A stretch of DNA of 64,000 nt from Rhodoflexus caldus. Lineage in GTDB: Bacteria; Bacteroidota; Bacteroidia; Cytophagales; Thermoflexibacteraceae. Positions 27,539 through 36,656 of this stretch are shown piece by piece. Under the pieces are notes generated by a model, which did not search any database, was not told where the DNA came from, and worked only from the letters and a program-made list of their open reading frames with translations. Location of the stretch: contig NZ_JAJPRF010000009.1 of NCBI RefSeq assembly GCF_021206925.1, positions 1-64,000 of the forward strand. The letters run 5' to 3'. A program made the position numbers and the translations under genes. The first letter of the stretch is position 1; the number at the start of each line of letters is the position of its first letter.

Positions 27539-30406
27539 CTAATAGCCCAGATTAATGCTCTTTTCCGTCATGGGCACGCCTTTTTCCATCCATGCAGGCA
27601 TGGGAGCACCTTTTAGGTAGTGGTCAAAGAATTGCGACATGCGGATGGTGAAATCTTTGCGGTTTTTGCGCTGGGTAAGGCCGTGTTTTTCACCGTTGTA
27701 GTTAAGCATCCATACGGGCTTTTGCAGGCGCTTCAATGCCATGAAGAACTCAATGCCTTGATACCAAGGTACTGCACCGTCGTCGTCGTTGTGCATCATC
27801 AGTACGGGAGTATTCACTTTGGGCGCATAAAACAGCGGAGAGTTCTCGAGGAAGTGGAGCGGTTTTTCCCACAAAGTGCCACCAATACGGCTTTGCGTAT
27901 GTTCATACTGGTGGATACGGCTCAGGCCGCTTTCCCAACGAATGCCGCCGTAGGCACTGGTCATATTTACCACAGGTGCGCCCGCTTCTGCCGCGCGGAA
28001 CAGGTTGGTACGCGTAATCATGTAAGCCGTTTGGTAGCCACCCCAACTGTGCCCCTGCAAACCGATGCGCTGCGGGTCTATGAAACCTTTGGCAAGTATC
28101 TTCATTACGCCCGGCATGATACAGTTGTATGCACTTTCGCCCGGATAGCCGATTTTATAGACAATATCGGGTACAAAAACCACATAGCCGTTGCTTGTAT
28201 AGTAGCTGAAATTGATAATGGAACGCCCCGGAGAAGGCGCATGGTGCTGATAGAGGTTTTCCGAATTGCGCTCGTAGTAATAAACAATCATCGGATACTT
28301 CTTTGTTGCATCAAAGTTTTCGGGCTTGTAGAGCAGCCCTTCCAATGGAATGCCGTCATCGGAAGTCCATTTTACCAGCTCCACTGTTCCCCACAGATAG
28401 GCTGCCTGCTGCGGGTTGGCATTGCTGACGCGGCGCAAATTGGCAAAACTCAAATCGGTTACATACAAATCGGGAAATTCGTTGAAGTTGCCGCGAGTAA
28501 CCAGCAGTTTATCGGCATTTTTGGCTTTTATTATGTTGCCGAATGTGTGTTCGGAGCTTAGCAGTGCCACAGGCTGCCAACCGGACTCCATGCGGGCAAA
28601 GCCGTTTTCTTTTGATATTTCGCTGAAAGTGCGCAGCAAAGCGGGTTTTGTGCTGTCAATGAAGCGTTCTTCGTTGTCTAAGCGCACATAGCGATAGGTC
28701 AATCGCTTGGTTCTGCCGTCTTTGGTCAGGTTACGCATCTGGCCGTTTTGCGGATTAATCGCCCAGATATCGTAGCGGTCATTTACCCATATTTCGCGGT
28801 CATTTTCTGTCCATCCTGCTACACCATACGGGCGCGGATAATCAGGCGAATCATTTTCTTCATCTACCCAACGCTTGTCATTAGAAACTTTGAAGAGTTT
28901 ATCGCTGCCGATATGGTAGGCGTAGAGTGCCGTGTCGGTGGCATTGAACCAGTACGCATAGGTAGCCTGCGGCGAAAGGGCAGGGTTGGCTTTCACACCT
29001 TTGGCAAGGAGTTTACGGCTGCCGTCGGTAACATTGATGAGGTAAATATCGCTGTCGGCGTTCCAGTTCCAGCTTACCTCGGTAATGTAGGGCTGATTAT
29101 TTTCGGCTATTGCCCATACGGAGTTGCCCTCGTCGCCTACGTTGATAGTGGGAAAGTTAGCATCGCCAAGTTGTACCAATTTGTTCTCGGGCAAATGGTA
29201 AACGGCCATGTAGCTGCGCTTTTTGTCCTGCTCTAAGCGCACTTTTTGCTGCGGCTGAATGTAGCCGTCCTGCCAGTTCCAAATATCTACCTGTACTACC
29301 TCCTCGGGCAATAGCGTCGTGTCGGCTTCCAAAGGCTTGGGCGATGTGCCGAAGAAGAAGCGTTTGCCGTTTTTAGAAAAGCGGAGGCCGGCATTTTCGT
29401 TGATAATCCAGTCTTTGGGCATAAAATCCGCACCCTGTGCGGCAACTATCCGCGCCGTGTCCTGTCCGTTTTGCCAAACGCAAAGCGCATAGCTGTACTT
29501 CGCATTTTTGGCTGTGTCGCGGTTAGCCATAAAGCCGATGCCCGCGCCGTCTTCGCTGATGGAAAGCCCTTTGTATTTGCCTTTGCCCGATGCAATGCGC
29601 TGCAATTGCTCTTTGGCCAAGTCGTAGCGATATACGCCGGGCAGCAGTGTGCTGTCGTTGCCTGTGGTGGCAAAGGTCAGCGCCTGACCATACACGGCAA
29701 AATTATAGTCCGTAACGAAGGGGAAAACGGTTTCTTTGCCCGTTTTCAGGTTGCGAAGCACCAATTTGGAGCCGTTGTCGGCACTCTCTTTTTTGGGAGC
29801 TTTGGTAGGTTTTGCCGCTTTGGCCGTATCGGCTTTGGCGTTGTTGGCAGCAGGTTTGGCAGGCAGTGCAGGCTCTAACTGATAGGCCAACCATCCGCCC
29901 GCTTTTTCAGGTATTTTGAACGATTGCATTTCTCCGATGCGAACGGTACGGCGGCTTGCTACATCGTAGATGCCCAGCGTATCGCGCGGCATTTCTTCGC
30001 GCTTTTTCTTTTGTCGGCGCAGATTTTTCATCAGCTCAAACGGCGGTTTGATGCGAAAAACCACATGTGTTCCATCAAAACTGATGCGCGAACCCGAAGC
30101 CCGCGGCACAGAGTCTTCCTGATTGTTGGTCAGGTTTTTGATGAGCAGTTTCCCGTCGCCCTCTTGCGGATTGATGGCAAAAACCGCAAATTGCCCGTTG
30201 TTGGCTATTTGTGTTTCGGCAATTTCTTTCCAACTGTCATAAACGCCGTGGTGGAGCGGTTTTTTGCTAATAGTCTGCTGCCCGGCGGCACTGCGCGGCT
30301 GTCTGCCCTGCGCCGATACATTAGACACAAAAGCTAACATCAGCACACTGCTGAGTAGTAACTTTATTTTGTTTTGTGTTAATTTGACCGGAAATTGTTT
30401 TTTCAT
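27539..30406 (-). CDS. Secreted S9-family prolyl oligopeptidase-like peptidase
   Basis: A 955-residue exported serine peptidase. The signal peptide follows the ATG at 30406 (MKKQFPVKL...NVSAQ); a longer reading has a non-signal extension. A beta-propeller region precedes a C-terminal alpha/beta-hydrolase domain. The triad is Ser787 in GHSWGGY, Asp in HNDDDGAVPW and His in YNGEKHGL. S9 enzymes of this kind cleave peptides in the periplasm, often as dipeptidyl or acylaminoacyl peptidases. A low-complexity Ala/Lys/Thr/Pro insert lies near residues 180-210. The gene is divergent from the SPOR protein gene. Confidence 0.92.
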   Translation of the reverse strand: MKKQFPVKLTQNKIKLLLSSVLMLAFVSNVSAQGRQPRSAAGQQTISKKPLHHGVYDSWKEIAETQIANNGQFAVFAINPQEGDGKLLIKNLTNNQEDSVPRASGSRISFDGTHVVFRIKPPFELMKNLRRQKKKREEMPRDTLGIYDVASRRTVRIGEMQSFKIPEKAGGWLAYQLEPALPAKPAANNAKADTAKAAKPTKAPKKESADNGSKLVLRNLKTGKETVFPFVTDYNFAVYGQALTFATTGNDSTLLPGVYRYDLAKEQLQRIASGKGKYKGLSISEDGAGIGFMANRDTAKNAKYSYALCVWQNGQDTARIVAAQGADFMPKDWIINENAGLRFSKNGKRFFFGTSPKPLEADTTLLPEEVVQVDIWNWQDGYIQPQQKVRLEQDKKRSYMAVYHLPENKLVQLGDANFPTINVGDEGNSVWAIAENNQPYITEVSWNWNADSDIYLINVTDGSRKLLAKGVKANPALSPQATYAYWFNATDTALYAYHIGSDKLFKVSNDKRWVDEENDSPDYPRPYGVAGWTENDREIWVNDRYDIWAINPQNGQMRNLTKDGRTKRLTYRYVRLDNEERFIDSTKPALLRTFSEISKENGFARMESGWQPVALLSSEHTFGNIIKAKNADKLLVTRGNFNEFPDLYVTDLSFANLRRVSNANPQQAAYLWGTVELVKWTSDDGIPLEGLLYKPENFDATKKYPMIVYYYERNSENLYQHHAPSPGRSIINFSYYTSNGYVVFVPDIVYKIGYPGESAYNCIMPGVMKILAKGFIDPQRIGLQGHSWGGYQTAYMITRTNLFRAAEAGAPVVNMTSAYGGIRWESGLSRIHQYEHTQSRIGGTLWEKPLHFLENSPLFYAPKVNTPVLMMHNDDDGAVPWYQGIEFFMALKRLQKPVWMLNYNGEKHGLTQRKNRKDFTIRMSQFFDHYLKGAPMPAWMEKGVPMTEKSINLGY

Positions 30407-30510
30407 CTTCAAACGGATGGAAGGAGCAAAATAATGTAACCAGTGATTGGGTTGTTGTTTTAATAAGGCTTTCAAAAGTCGGGTGTTAAAATAGTGTAAA
30501 ATCTGCGCAA

Positions 30511-31410
30511 ATGCGAAAGGTTTTTCGGATAGCAATATTATTTGTTGCATGGACGGTATCGGGCATGGCATTTTTGCCATTGGCCGCCCAGCGCCAATCG
30601 GCGACGGTCAGTGCAAAGGTGGTAGCCCTCGGCGCATCCGACAACTGGAATGCAGCCGCACATAACAGCCTGCCGCCCGGTACGGTACTTCATGCAAGCC
30701 ATGCGGCCAATAACAGGCAGGTAGTGCTAAAAGTGGTCAGAAAATTACCCAAAAACCTGCCCTATGCCATGGAAATTTCGCAAGCAGCAGCCGACTCGCT
30801 GGGCATTACCGGAGCGGAAGCCACACTCCGCATAGAATACAGCCCCGCCAAACTTCCCAGAAGCGGACAAGTGGTTGCCGATGCCTACCGCGAAGTGAAT
30901 GCCAACCGTCCGCAAACCGACAAAAAGGAACGGGTATATTACGACAACGAGGAAATACCTGCTGCGCCTGCCACACAGCCGTCGCAGGAAACATCGGCGC
31001 AACCCGTGGCAACAACAACCAAACCCCCAGCCAAGAACAACAGTAAGTCATCCGCTTCGTCGGCTCGGAGCGTAGGGAAAAATATGCCCGATAAAACCAA
31101 AGGGAAAACAGGCAAGCAAGAACCTTTTGCACAAGCAGGCACTTACAATACTCGCGGCATAAAAGTTGCCGTAAAAGGTTTTGGACTGCAACTGCACGCA
31201 TTTAACGAGTCTGCCAAAGCCGTTAAAGAAGCCGTCAATTTGGAGAAGAAAAAATTAGGCAAGGTGTACATACAAGTTGCCGGCTCGGGAAGCAAGGTAA
31301 GTTATCGCGTGATTGTAGGAGAATATCCTAACAAAGGTGCAGCCGAAAAAGCAGCCAAAGAGATGAAAACCAAACATCAATTGCAAGCCATCATTAAACC
31401 GCATTTATAA
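30511..31410 (+). CDS. SPOR protein with a degenerate RlpA-like (double-psi barrel) domain
   Basis: A 299-residue exported protein (signal peptide to about residue 26). Residues 40-110 (HNSLPPGTVLHASHAANNRQVVLKVVRK..., then ISQAAADSLGITG) align by eye with the second half of the RlpA double-psi barrel of the next gene. However, the NDRGPY-type motif is replaced by VRKLPK and the N-terminal ASYY...TANGE half is missing. A long Ser/Lys/Thr/Pro linker (130-205) leads to a C-terminal SPOR domain (about 212-299) that should bind stripped septal peptidoglycan. It is probably non-catalytic. It is 43 bases before rlpA. Confidence 0.75.
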   Translation: MRKVFRIAILFVAWTVSGMAFLPLAAQRQSATVSAKVVALGASDNWNAAAHNSLPPGTVLHASHAANNRQVVLKVVRKLPKNLPYAMEISQAAADSLGITGAEATLRIEYSPAKLPRSGQVVADAYREVNANRPQTDKKERVYYDNEEIPAAPATQPSQETSAQPVATTTKPPAKNNSKSSASSARSVGKNMPDKTKGKTGKQEPFAQAGTYNTRGIKVAVKGFGLQLHAFNESAKAVKEAVNLEKKKLGKVYIQVAGSGSKVSYRVIVGEYPNKGAAEKAAKEMKTKHQLQAIIKPHL

Positions 31411-31453
31411 GCCCTATTGCCTAAAACTTACCCCAAACCTAACCTGACTTCAC

Positions 31454-32473
31454 GTGCGAAAACAACATTTGTTCCTATTACTCATTCTGTTGCTACCCCT
31501 GCAACTGACAGTAGCGCCTTTAGACCAGTCATACAATCGGGTGGGTTACACCCAGCGCGGCGAAGCCTCCTACTATGCCGAGCAGTTCCATGGCCGCAAA
31601 ACAGCCAATGGTGAAAGGTTTGACATGAACGAACTGACTGCGGCTCATCCGCGCATCAGGTTTCATACCCTATTAAGGGTTACAAACACGCGCAACAACA
31701 AATCCGTTATTGTGCGGATTAACGACAGAGGCCCTTATGTCGGCGACCGCATCATAGATTTATCAAAAGCGGCTGCGGCAAAAATTGATATGCTTCGGAG
31801 CGGTGTAGCCCCCGTTCTGTTGGAGGTGATTTATGTAGAAACAGGCCCTGTAACCGAGCGCGAGCGCAAAGCCAACGAAGAACGCATCCGCAAACAGGAA
31901 GAAAAAGGCATCAGGACACATCCGCCCGCGAAGGAAGAACCTGCCGAGGGTGAGGAAAACAAACGCCGTTCGGTATTGGAACGCATCCGCCGCCTGTTAG
32001 GCAAGCGTGAAAAAGCTCCTGAAAATCAGCAGGAAAGCAATACTACGCAACCGGAGCAACCCAAACCCGAAACACAGCCGCAACCGGAGCCCAAACCTGA
32101 GCCGAAGCGGGAACAAAAACCGCCCGTTCAGGAAAACAAACCCAAACCGGAAAACAAAGAAACGCCTGCCGGCAAACCGGTTGATGCCGAAACTTTTGCA
32201 GGAATTAATACCTACAAATTAGACGGCACAATCACCTATCCGAACGGGCACGGCGTACAAGTAGGGTCTTACAACAAGTTAGAAACGGCTATCCAAATCG
32301 GGCGAAATGTAGAACAAACCCGCCTTGCCGATGTTTACATACAAACGGGATGGTCAGGCTCAACCCGCATCTTCCGCGTGATAGCAGGTGAAGGTACGCC
32401 CGAACAGGCTCGCGAACTTGTTGCCAAGCTAAAAGCCAAGGGCTTTAACGGATTTATTAAACAACACTATTAA
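31454..32473 (+). CDS. rlpA: Septal lytic transglycosylase RlpA with SPOR domain
   Basis: A 339-residue exported protein starting at GTG 31454, with a signal peptide to about residue 22. The double-psi barrel (about 32-120) has RGEASYYAEQFHGRKTANGE, LLRVTNTRNNKSVIVRINDRGPY and IIDLSKAAAAKI, the RlpA hallmarks. A charged and then Pro/Glu/Lys-rich linker (130-245) precedes a SPOR domain (about 255-339). RlpA cleaves denuded glycan strands at division sites. The paralogue upstream appears to be a non-catalytic partner. Confidence 0.9.
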   Translation: MRKQHLFLLLILLLPLQLTVAPLDQSYNRVGYTQRGEASYYAEQFHGRKTANGERFDMNELTAAHPRIRFHTLLRVTNTRNNKSVIVRINDRGPYVGDRIIDLSKAAAAKIDMLRSGVAPVLLEVIYVETGPVTERERKANEERIRKQEEKGIRTHPPAKEEPAEGEENKRRSVLERIRRLLGKREKAPENQQESNTTQPEQPKPETQPQPEPKPEPKREQKPPVQENKPKPENKETPAGKPVDAETFAGINTYKLDGTITYPNGHGVQVGSYNKLETAIQIGRNVEQTRLADVYIQTGWSGSTRIFRVIAGEGTPEQARELVAKLKAKGFNGFIKQHY

Positions 32474-32482
32474 TCGGTTTCC

Positions 32483-33703
32483 ATGAAAAAAATACTTGCA
32501 TTTGCCATCTTTTCGCTTACAACTACACTTGGTTTGCAGGCACAGAATGTCCCAACGGGCATCTGGCGCGCCGTTTTGACTATTCAGAACAAAGAAGTTC
32601 CTTTTTTGATGGAGGTAACGGCACGTAAGGATACACTGCCGATGTTTGTTATTCGCAACGGCGAGGAGCGCATAGAAGCCACCGATATCAGCTATCGCAA
32701 CGATTCGCTGGTTATCAACATGCCCGTTTTTGATTCGGAAATTATTGCCAAAGCCGAAGGCAACCGCCTGACAGGTGTTTTCAGCAAAAATTTGCCCGGC
32801 AATGCCATCTATCGCGTACCTTTTCAGGCTCAACACGGCGAAACACACAGATTCAATAAGAATCCTGATAAAGCTACGGTGCAAATGTCGGGCAAATGGG
32901 ATGTTACCTTCACCAATGCCGACGGGCGCACCTCGCAAGCGGTAGGTGTTTTTACACAGCAGGAAAATCACCTGACAGGTACATTTTTAACCCCCACAGG
33001 CGACTATCGCTTTTTGGAAGGTCAGGTGAGCGACAATCGCTTCAGCCTTTCAACCTTCAACGGAGAAAGCATTTTGCTGTTTGAAGGCACTGTCAGCGGC
33101 GATGCAATTACAGGTGAAACATGGTCGGGTATTAGCGGCAACCGTCGCTGGCAGGCAAAGCGCAACGACAACGCACAACTGCCCGACCCCGAAAAACTTA
33201 CTTTTCTGAAAGAAGGTTATGACCGCCTGAGTTTCCGCTTTCCGAATATGGAAAACAAAATGGTCAGCATAGATGACGAGCGCTACAAAGGCAAAGTAGT
33301 AGTGGTGCAGTTGCTCGGCTCTTGGTGCCCGAACTGTATGGATGAAACTGCATTTTTAGCGCCTTACTACGATGCCAACAAAGACAAAGGATTAGAAATG
33401 ATAGGCCTTTCCTATGAGCGTTCGTCCAAATTTGAAGAGGCGCAGCCCCGCATTTTAAAAATGATGAAGCGCCTGAAAGTAAACTACGAAGTGCTTTTTG
33501 CCGGCTCAACCGATAAAGAGGAGGCTAACAGAACGCTGCCCATGCTCAACGCAGTAATGGCCTACCCGACCACCATTTTTATTGACAAAAAAGGCAAGGT
33601 GCGCAAAATTCATACGGGCTTCAGCGGCCCCGGCACAGGGCATTACTACACCGAGTATGTAGAAGAATTTGACCGATTTGTGAAGAAGTTGCTCAGCGAA
33701 TAG
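32483..33703 (+). CDS. Secreted TlpA-like thioredoxin-fold protein
   Basis: A 406-residue protein with a signal peptide (cut after LQAQ near 21). The first 230 residues form a beta-rich region unlike a known enzyme. The C-terminal part (about 240-406) is a thioredoxin fold with VVQLLGSWCPNCMDE (Cys282 and Cys285) and the cis-Pro loop AYPTTIFIDKKGKV. Periplasmic TlpA-like proteins act as thiol-disulfide reductases. It follows rlpA after 9 bases, so it may be co-transcribed, though the functional link is unclear. Confidence 0.88.
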   Translation: MKKILAFAIFSLTTTLGLQAQNVPTGIWRAVLTIQNKEVPFLMEVTARKDTLPMFVIRNGEERIEATDISYRNDSLVINMPVFDSEIIAKAEGNRLTGVFSKNLPGNAIYRVPFQAQHGETHRFNKNPDKATVQMSGKWDVTFTNADGRTSQAVGVFTQQENHLTGTFLTPTGDYRFLEGQVSDNRFSLSTFNGESILLFEGTVSGDAITGETWSGISGNRRWQAKRNDNAQLPDPEKLTFLKEGYDRLSFRFPNMENKMVSIDDERYKGKVVVVQLLGSWCPNCMDETAFLAPYYDANKDKGLEMIGLSYERSSKFEEAQPRILKMMKRLKVNYEVLFAGSTDKEEANRTLPMLNAVMAYPTTIFIDKKGKVRKIHTGFSGPGTGHYYTEYVEEFDRFVKKLLSE

Positions 33704-33752
33704 GCGCTGCCATTCGGATTTTGAACAGCAAAAAAGTCAAGCCTGCGAATTG

Positions 33753-34361
33753 TCAGCCACCTGTTTTGAGTGCCTGACGGATGAGTTCTTCCAAACTGAT
33801 ATCGCTGCCGAATTTCTTTAATACGGCAGCGATGCTTTTTTCGGCAGCAGGTTTGGCCACCCCCATAATCATCAGGGCAGCAAGGGCTTCCGATTGCAAC
33901 TGCGGGTTGATAATGGCCGCAAAACTTGCCTTTTCTACCGCTGCCACGCCTTCTTCTTTGCGGATTTTGTCTTTCAGTTCCAGAATGAGCCGCTGTGCGG
34001 TTTTAGAACCGATTCCTTTGATATTTTGCAGGGTACGCAAATCTTCGCGGGCGATGGCTTCGCGGATTTCCTGTGCGCTGAGCGAGGAAAGGATATTCAG
34101 CGCTGTGCCTGCCCCTACCCCCGACACGCTGATGAGCATCAGAAATAACGACTTTTCGTCTTCGGAGAAAAAGCCGAACAGCGTTTGCGAAAAATCATTG
34201 CTGTTGATGTGCAAGTAGGTGTACAGTTTGCACGCAGCCCCTTCCTGCAATTGCGAATAGGTTTGCAGCGAAATGCGCAACTCATAGCCGATACCGTTGT
34301 TTTCTATGACGGCAACTGCCGGGGCGCGATGTGCCAATTTACCGGTGATATAGGCGTACAT
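33753..34361 (-). CDS. ruvA: Holliday junction branch-migration protein RuvA
   Basis: RuvA binds four-way DNA junctions and loads the RuvB motor. The 202 residues include the N-terminal OB domain (MYAYITGKLAHRAPAVAVIENNGIGYEL), two helix-hairpin-helix motifs (ISVSGVGAGTALNIL and LQNIKGIGSKTAQRLILEL) and the C-terminal RuvB-binding domain after a short linker. ruvB is not adjacent. It follows the unknown 123-residue gene by 8 bases, so the two are likely one operon. Confidence 0.95.
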   Translation of the reverse strand: MYAYITGKLAHRAPAVAVIENNGIGYELRISLQTYSQLQEGAACKLYTYLHINSNDFSQTLFGFFSEDEKSLFLMLISVSGVGAGTALNILSSLSAQEIREAIAREDLRTLQNIKGIGSKTAQRLILELKDKIRKEEGVAAVEKASFAAIINPQLQSEALAALMIMGVAKPAAEKSIAAVLKKFGSDISLEELIRQALKTGG

Positions 34362-34369
34362 AAAAACTG

Positions 34370-34741
34370 TTAGTCCTCGGGATAGGGAATAAAAACAAAG
34401 TTGGTGAAGTCGTAATCAATCACAAACAGGCAGGCAAACTCCTCGGGGTCTTTGTAAGCGGCTTTAAATTCCTCTTCCAACTCAAAGTCCACCAGCCCGC
34501 GTTCAACAAATTCGCTGAGGAATGAGGCATAGTAATTCCATTTGTTTTCCATCTGCCCGCGAGGAATCAGCAATGCACCTACTGCCTGCTCTATTTTGCA
34601 AATAGGAAATATGGGATAGTCCGAAATGCCTCGTTTTTTAATCTGATAGGCCGCTTCCCGCAGCGTATCTGCCACTTTTACAAAGTCTTGACTGATAGTT
34701 CCTAAGTACTTTCCGCTAAGTTCGGGGTCGTTGGCGTACAT
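34370..34741 (-). CDS. Unknown cytoplasmic protein upstream of ruvA
   Basis: A 123-residue acidic protein without signal or membrane segment. The ATG at 34741 is chosen because a perfect -7 box lies at 34762-34769 on the minus strand; a longer reading runs back through that box and has poor sequence. Visible features are a helical start (GTISQDFVKVADTLREAAYQIKK), a middle PIFPICKIEQAVGALLIP and an acidic end with EEFKAAYKDPEEFACLFVID. I do not recognise a family. Its neighbour 8 bases on is ruvA. Confidence 0.7.
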   Translation of the reverse strand: MYANDPELSGKYLGTISQDFVKVADTLREAAYQIKKRGISDYPIFPICKIEQAVGALLIPRGQMENKWNYYASFLSEFVERGLVDFELEEEFKAAYKDPEEFACLFVIDYDFTNFVFIPYPED

Positions 34742-34761
34742 GCTTACAGGGTTCAAGGCTG

Positions 34762-34769
34762 CAAAATTA
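34762..34769 (-). promoter_or_regulatory. -7 box overlapping the stop codon of the previous gene
   Basis: CAAAATTA on the plus strand is TAATTTTG on the minus strand. It overlaps the stop codon of the coiled-coil gene (34767-34769) and sits 20 bases before the ATG at 34741. Confidence 0.5.
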
Positions 34770-35975
34770 GGGCTTTTTGGTGAGTTGGAAGTTAGCCCCC
34801 TGAATTGTAACGGTGCCGTCGTCGGCTTTGCTGATGGCAGCGTCGCCCATGAGGCGGTGTCCCATGTAAATCGTTCCTTTGGAAAGTTCCATCTCGCCAA
34901 AGCCTTGCATGTTTTGTCGGCGCTGTTGCAATTCGCCCCTGAACTGAAACCTAAGACGCTGATTAACAGCCGTTTTAATATCGTATATTTCAATTTGTAC
35001 CGGTTCTGTTTCGCCGCGATTGGTAACAGTGCCGCTGTAATTGCCTGTTACATCGGTTTCTATCAGGTTGCTGCTGCCCGTAAATGAGGGTAAAGTAATC
35101 GTCTCTGTTTTTTTGGCAGGCGCACTGCCTGAGGAATGGTTGTTTTTATACCAGAAAAACGCTGCGATGCCTCCGCCGCCTAAAACCACAAATGCAATCA
35201 CAAGAGGTATGATTTTCTTGGCTAAACCGCTGCCTGCTGCCGTATCGGTGTCGGAGGATTTCTTTTTGCCTTCAAAAGTTGGTTTTTTGGCTTCTATAAA
35301 CAATGTTTCGCCCGATGACGGTTTGGGCGGCAATTCGTGGTTTTCTGCCTGCTGCTTCTCTCTTACCAAACGGTTGTGCCGCTCCACGGCTTCCTCCTCG
35401 GCTTTTTTACGGGCAATGGCTTCCTCCCGAGCTCGCAACTCTTCCATGCGGCGCTTTTCTTCCTCCTCTTCCGCTGCACGCTTTCGGGCTTCTTCCACTG
35501 CTGCGTCGTCTTCTTGTTGAGGTTGCTCTGAGGCAATCCAGTCTATTTTGAAAATATCTTCTTCCTCCTGCGGTTGTTCAGGTGCTTGCTCGTTTTTTTC
35601 TTCTTTTTGCTCCAATGCGGCCAATACTGCCAAGGCTTCTTCATAGCGGCGATTGGCGGCCTCATCTTCATCGGTAATGGGGGGCGGAGCAGCCTCAGGC
35701 TCAACAACAGGCGATGCAACCACCTCCGGAATCGGAGGAGGAGTCGGTGCTTCTTCCAACGACCGACGGCGACGAGCCTGTTCCAGAATTTCGTCGGGAT
35801 TCAACTCCTTGCTCACAATATTTATCAGCCGCTGTAAGTCAGCATCGGAAAGCCCCAACCGGCGTGCCTCTTGCTGTAATTCGGGGCGAAACTCATCGTT
35901 CAGCGTAAAATTACCGGATTCTATGCTGGTAATCAGGTAGGATTTGATTTTTGTTTTAAGGTCATTGAGCGTCAT
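34767..35975 (-). CDS. Single-pass membrane protein with long charged coiled coil
   Basis: A 402-residue protein. Residues 1-70 form a small helical domain (SYLITSIESGNFTLNDEFRPEL, then LSDADLQRLINIV). A Pro/Glu-rich stretch (about 75-110) leads to a strongly charged EERK-rich coiled coil (about 110-225). One membrane segment (LVIAFVVLGGGGIAAFFWY, about 260-278) is followed by an outside beta-rich domain (about 300-402) containing NYSGTVTNRGETEPVQIEIYDI. There is no N-terminal signal, so the N-terminus is cytoplasmic. I do not recognise the family; a scaffold or envelope-linked role is possible. Confidence 0.8.
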   Translation of the reverse strand: MTLNDLKTKIKSYLITSIESGNFTLNDEFRPELQQEARRLGLSDADLQRLINIVSKELNPDEILEQARRRRSLEEAPTPPPIPEVVASPVVEPEAAPPPITDEDEAANRRYEEALAVLAALEQKEEKNEQAPEQPQEEEDIFKIDWIASEQPQQEDDAAVEEARKRAAEEEEEKRRMEELRAREEAIARKKAEEEAVERHNRLVREKQQAENHELPPKPSSGETLFIEAKKPTFEGKKKSSDTDTAAGSGLAKKIIPLVIAFVVLGGGGIAAFFWYKNNHSSGSAPAKKTETITLPSFTGSSNLIETDVTGNYSGTVTNRGETEPVQIEIYDIKTAVNQRLRFQFRGELQQRRQNMQGFGEMELSKGTIYMGHRLMGDAAISKADDGTVTIQGANFQLTKKP

Positions 35976-36000
35976 AGTAGTTTTCCGTTTAGTGAAAATA

Positions 36001-36645
36001 TCAAAGCCCTATTTTTTTCCAGTCAAAAAGGCTGCCGGGGTCTGTTTTGCGGGTGGGAGCATATTCATCGTGCCCGACAATGTGCTGCCTGTCCATTTTA
36101 ATTTCGGGGTGGCGTTTTTGAATATCTGCTATAAGTTGTTTGAGGCTGGCGTATTGTTCCTCCGTAAAGCCTATATCCGACTTAGCAATGCGTGCGTAAG
36201 CCTCCGCATCCATGAAAACGGCCATTTCTTTCTGCGTACCGATACCCATCAGCTCAATGCCAATGGAACTGCCGTTAAAACTGTTTTCCAAATAGGGCGG
36301 GAAGGGCAGTTTTCCTTTGCCTGCATGATACGCCACGCGGCTTTCGTCCACTAATTGGTAAACCGTGCCGTCGCGCCCGATGAGGTAGTGCGCAGAAACG
36401 CCGTAGTCTTCAAACACTTTGCAAATAGCGTTTAAATCGTAAGGATTTTGAGGTTGTTCAATGCAAACGCTGCAAAAATGAATCATCAGGTGGGTAACGG
36501 GCTTGTCTTTGTCGCGCGCGCGCGAGCATTTGTCGGCAAGCGGCCGTTGTACAATTTTTACTTGACCACAGGCAGTAGCTGCATGAAAAAATACAGGCAA
36601 CAATAAAATTGTTGCTTTTAAGAAGACTTGCTTAACTTTGAACAT
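36001..36645 (-). CDS. N-acetylmuramoyl-L-alanine amidase (Amidase_2 fold)
   Basis: A 214-residue exported protein (signal peptide to about 27) with the Amidase_2/PGRP fold. The zinc ligands are His in THLMIHFC and His/Asp in VGHDEYAPTRKTDPG; SAHYLIGRDGTVYQLVDE and SIGIELMG are typical. It cuts the bond between muramic acid and the stem peptide, for wall recycling or remodelling. Its start is only 11 bases from the divergent ABC gene, so the promoters of the two overlap their coding regions. Confidence 0.9.
   Translation of the reverse strand: MFKVKQVFLKATILLLPVFFHAATACGQVKIVQRPLADKCSRARDKDKPVTHLMIHFCSVCIEQPQNPYDLNAICKVFEDYGVSAHYLIGRDGTVYQLVDESRVAYHAGKGKLPFPPYLENSFNGSSIGIELMGIGTQKEMAVFMDAEAYARIAKSDIGFTEEQYASLKQLIADIQKRHPEIKMDRQHIVGHDEYAPTRKTDPGSLFDWKKIGL
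36633..36640 (+). promoter_or_regulatory. Promoter of the ABC ATPase gene inside the amidase gene
   Basis: A perfect -7 box TAACTTTG on the plus strand, with TTG 18-21 bases upstream (36609-36614), overlaps the first codons of the divergent amidase gene. Transcription would begin near 36647, 10 bases before the ATG at 36657. Confidence 0.6.
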
Positions 36646-36656
36646 TCCCTTTTTTT

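Noticed and set aside
34742-34993. N-terminal extension of the gene before ruvA
   Set aside because: It overlaps the preceding gene's coding end and the -7 box, and its sequence has no protein-like pattern.
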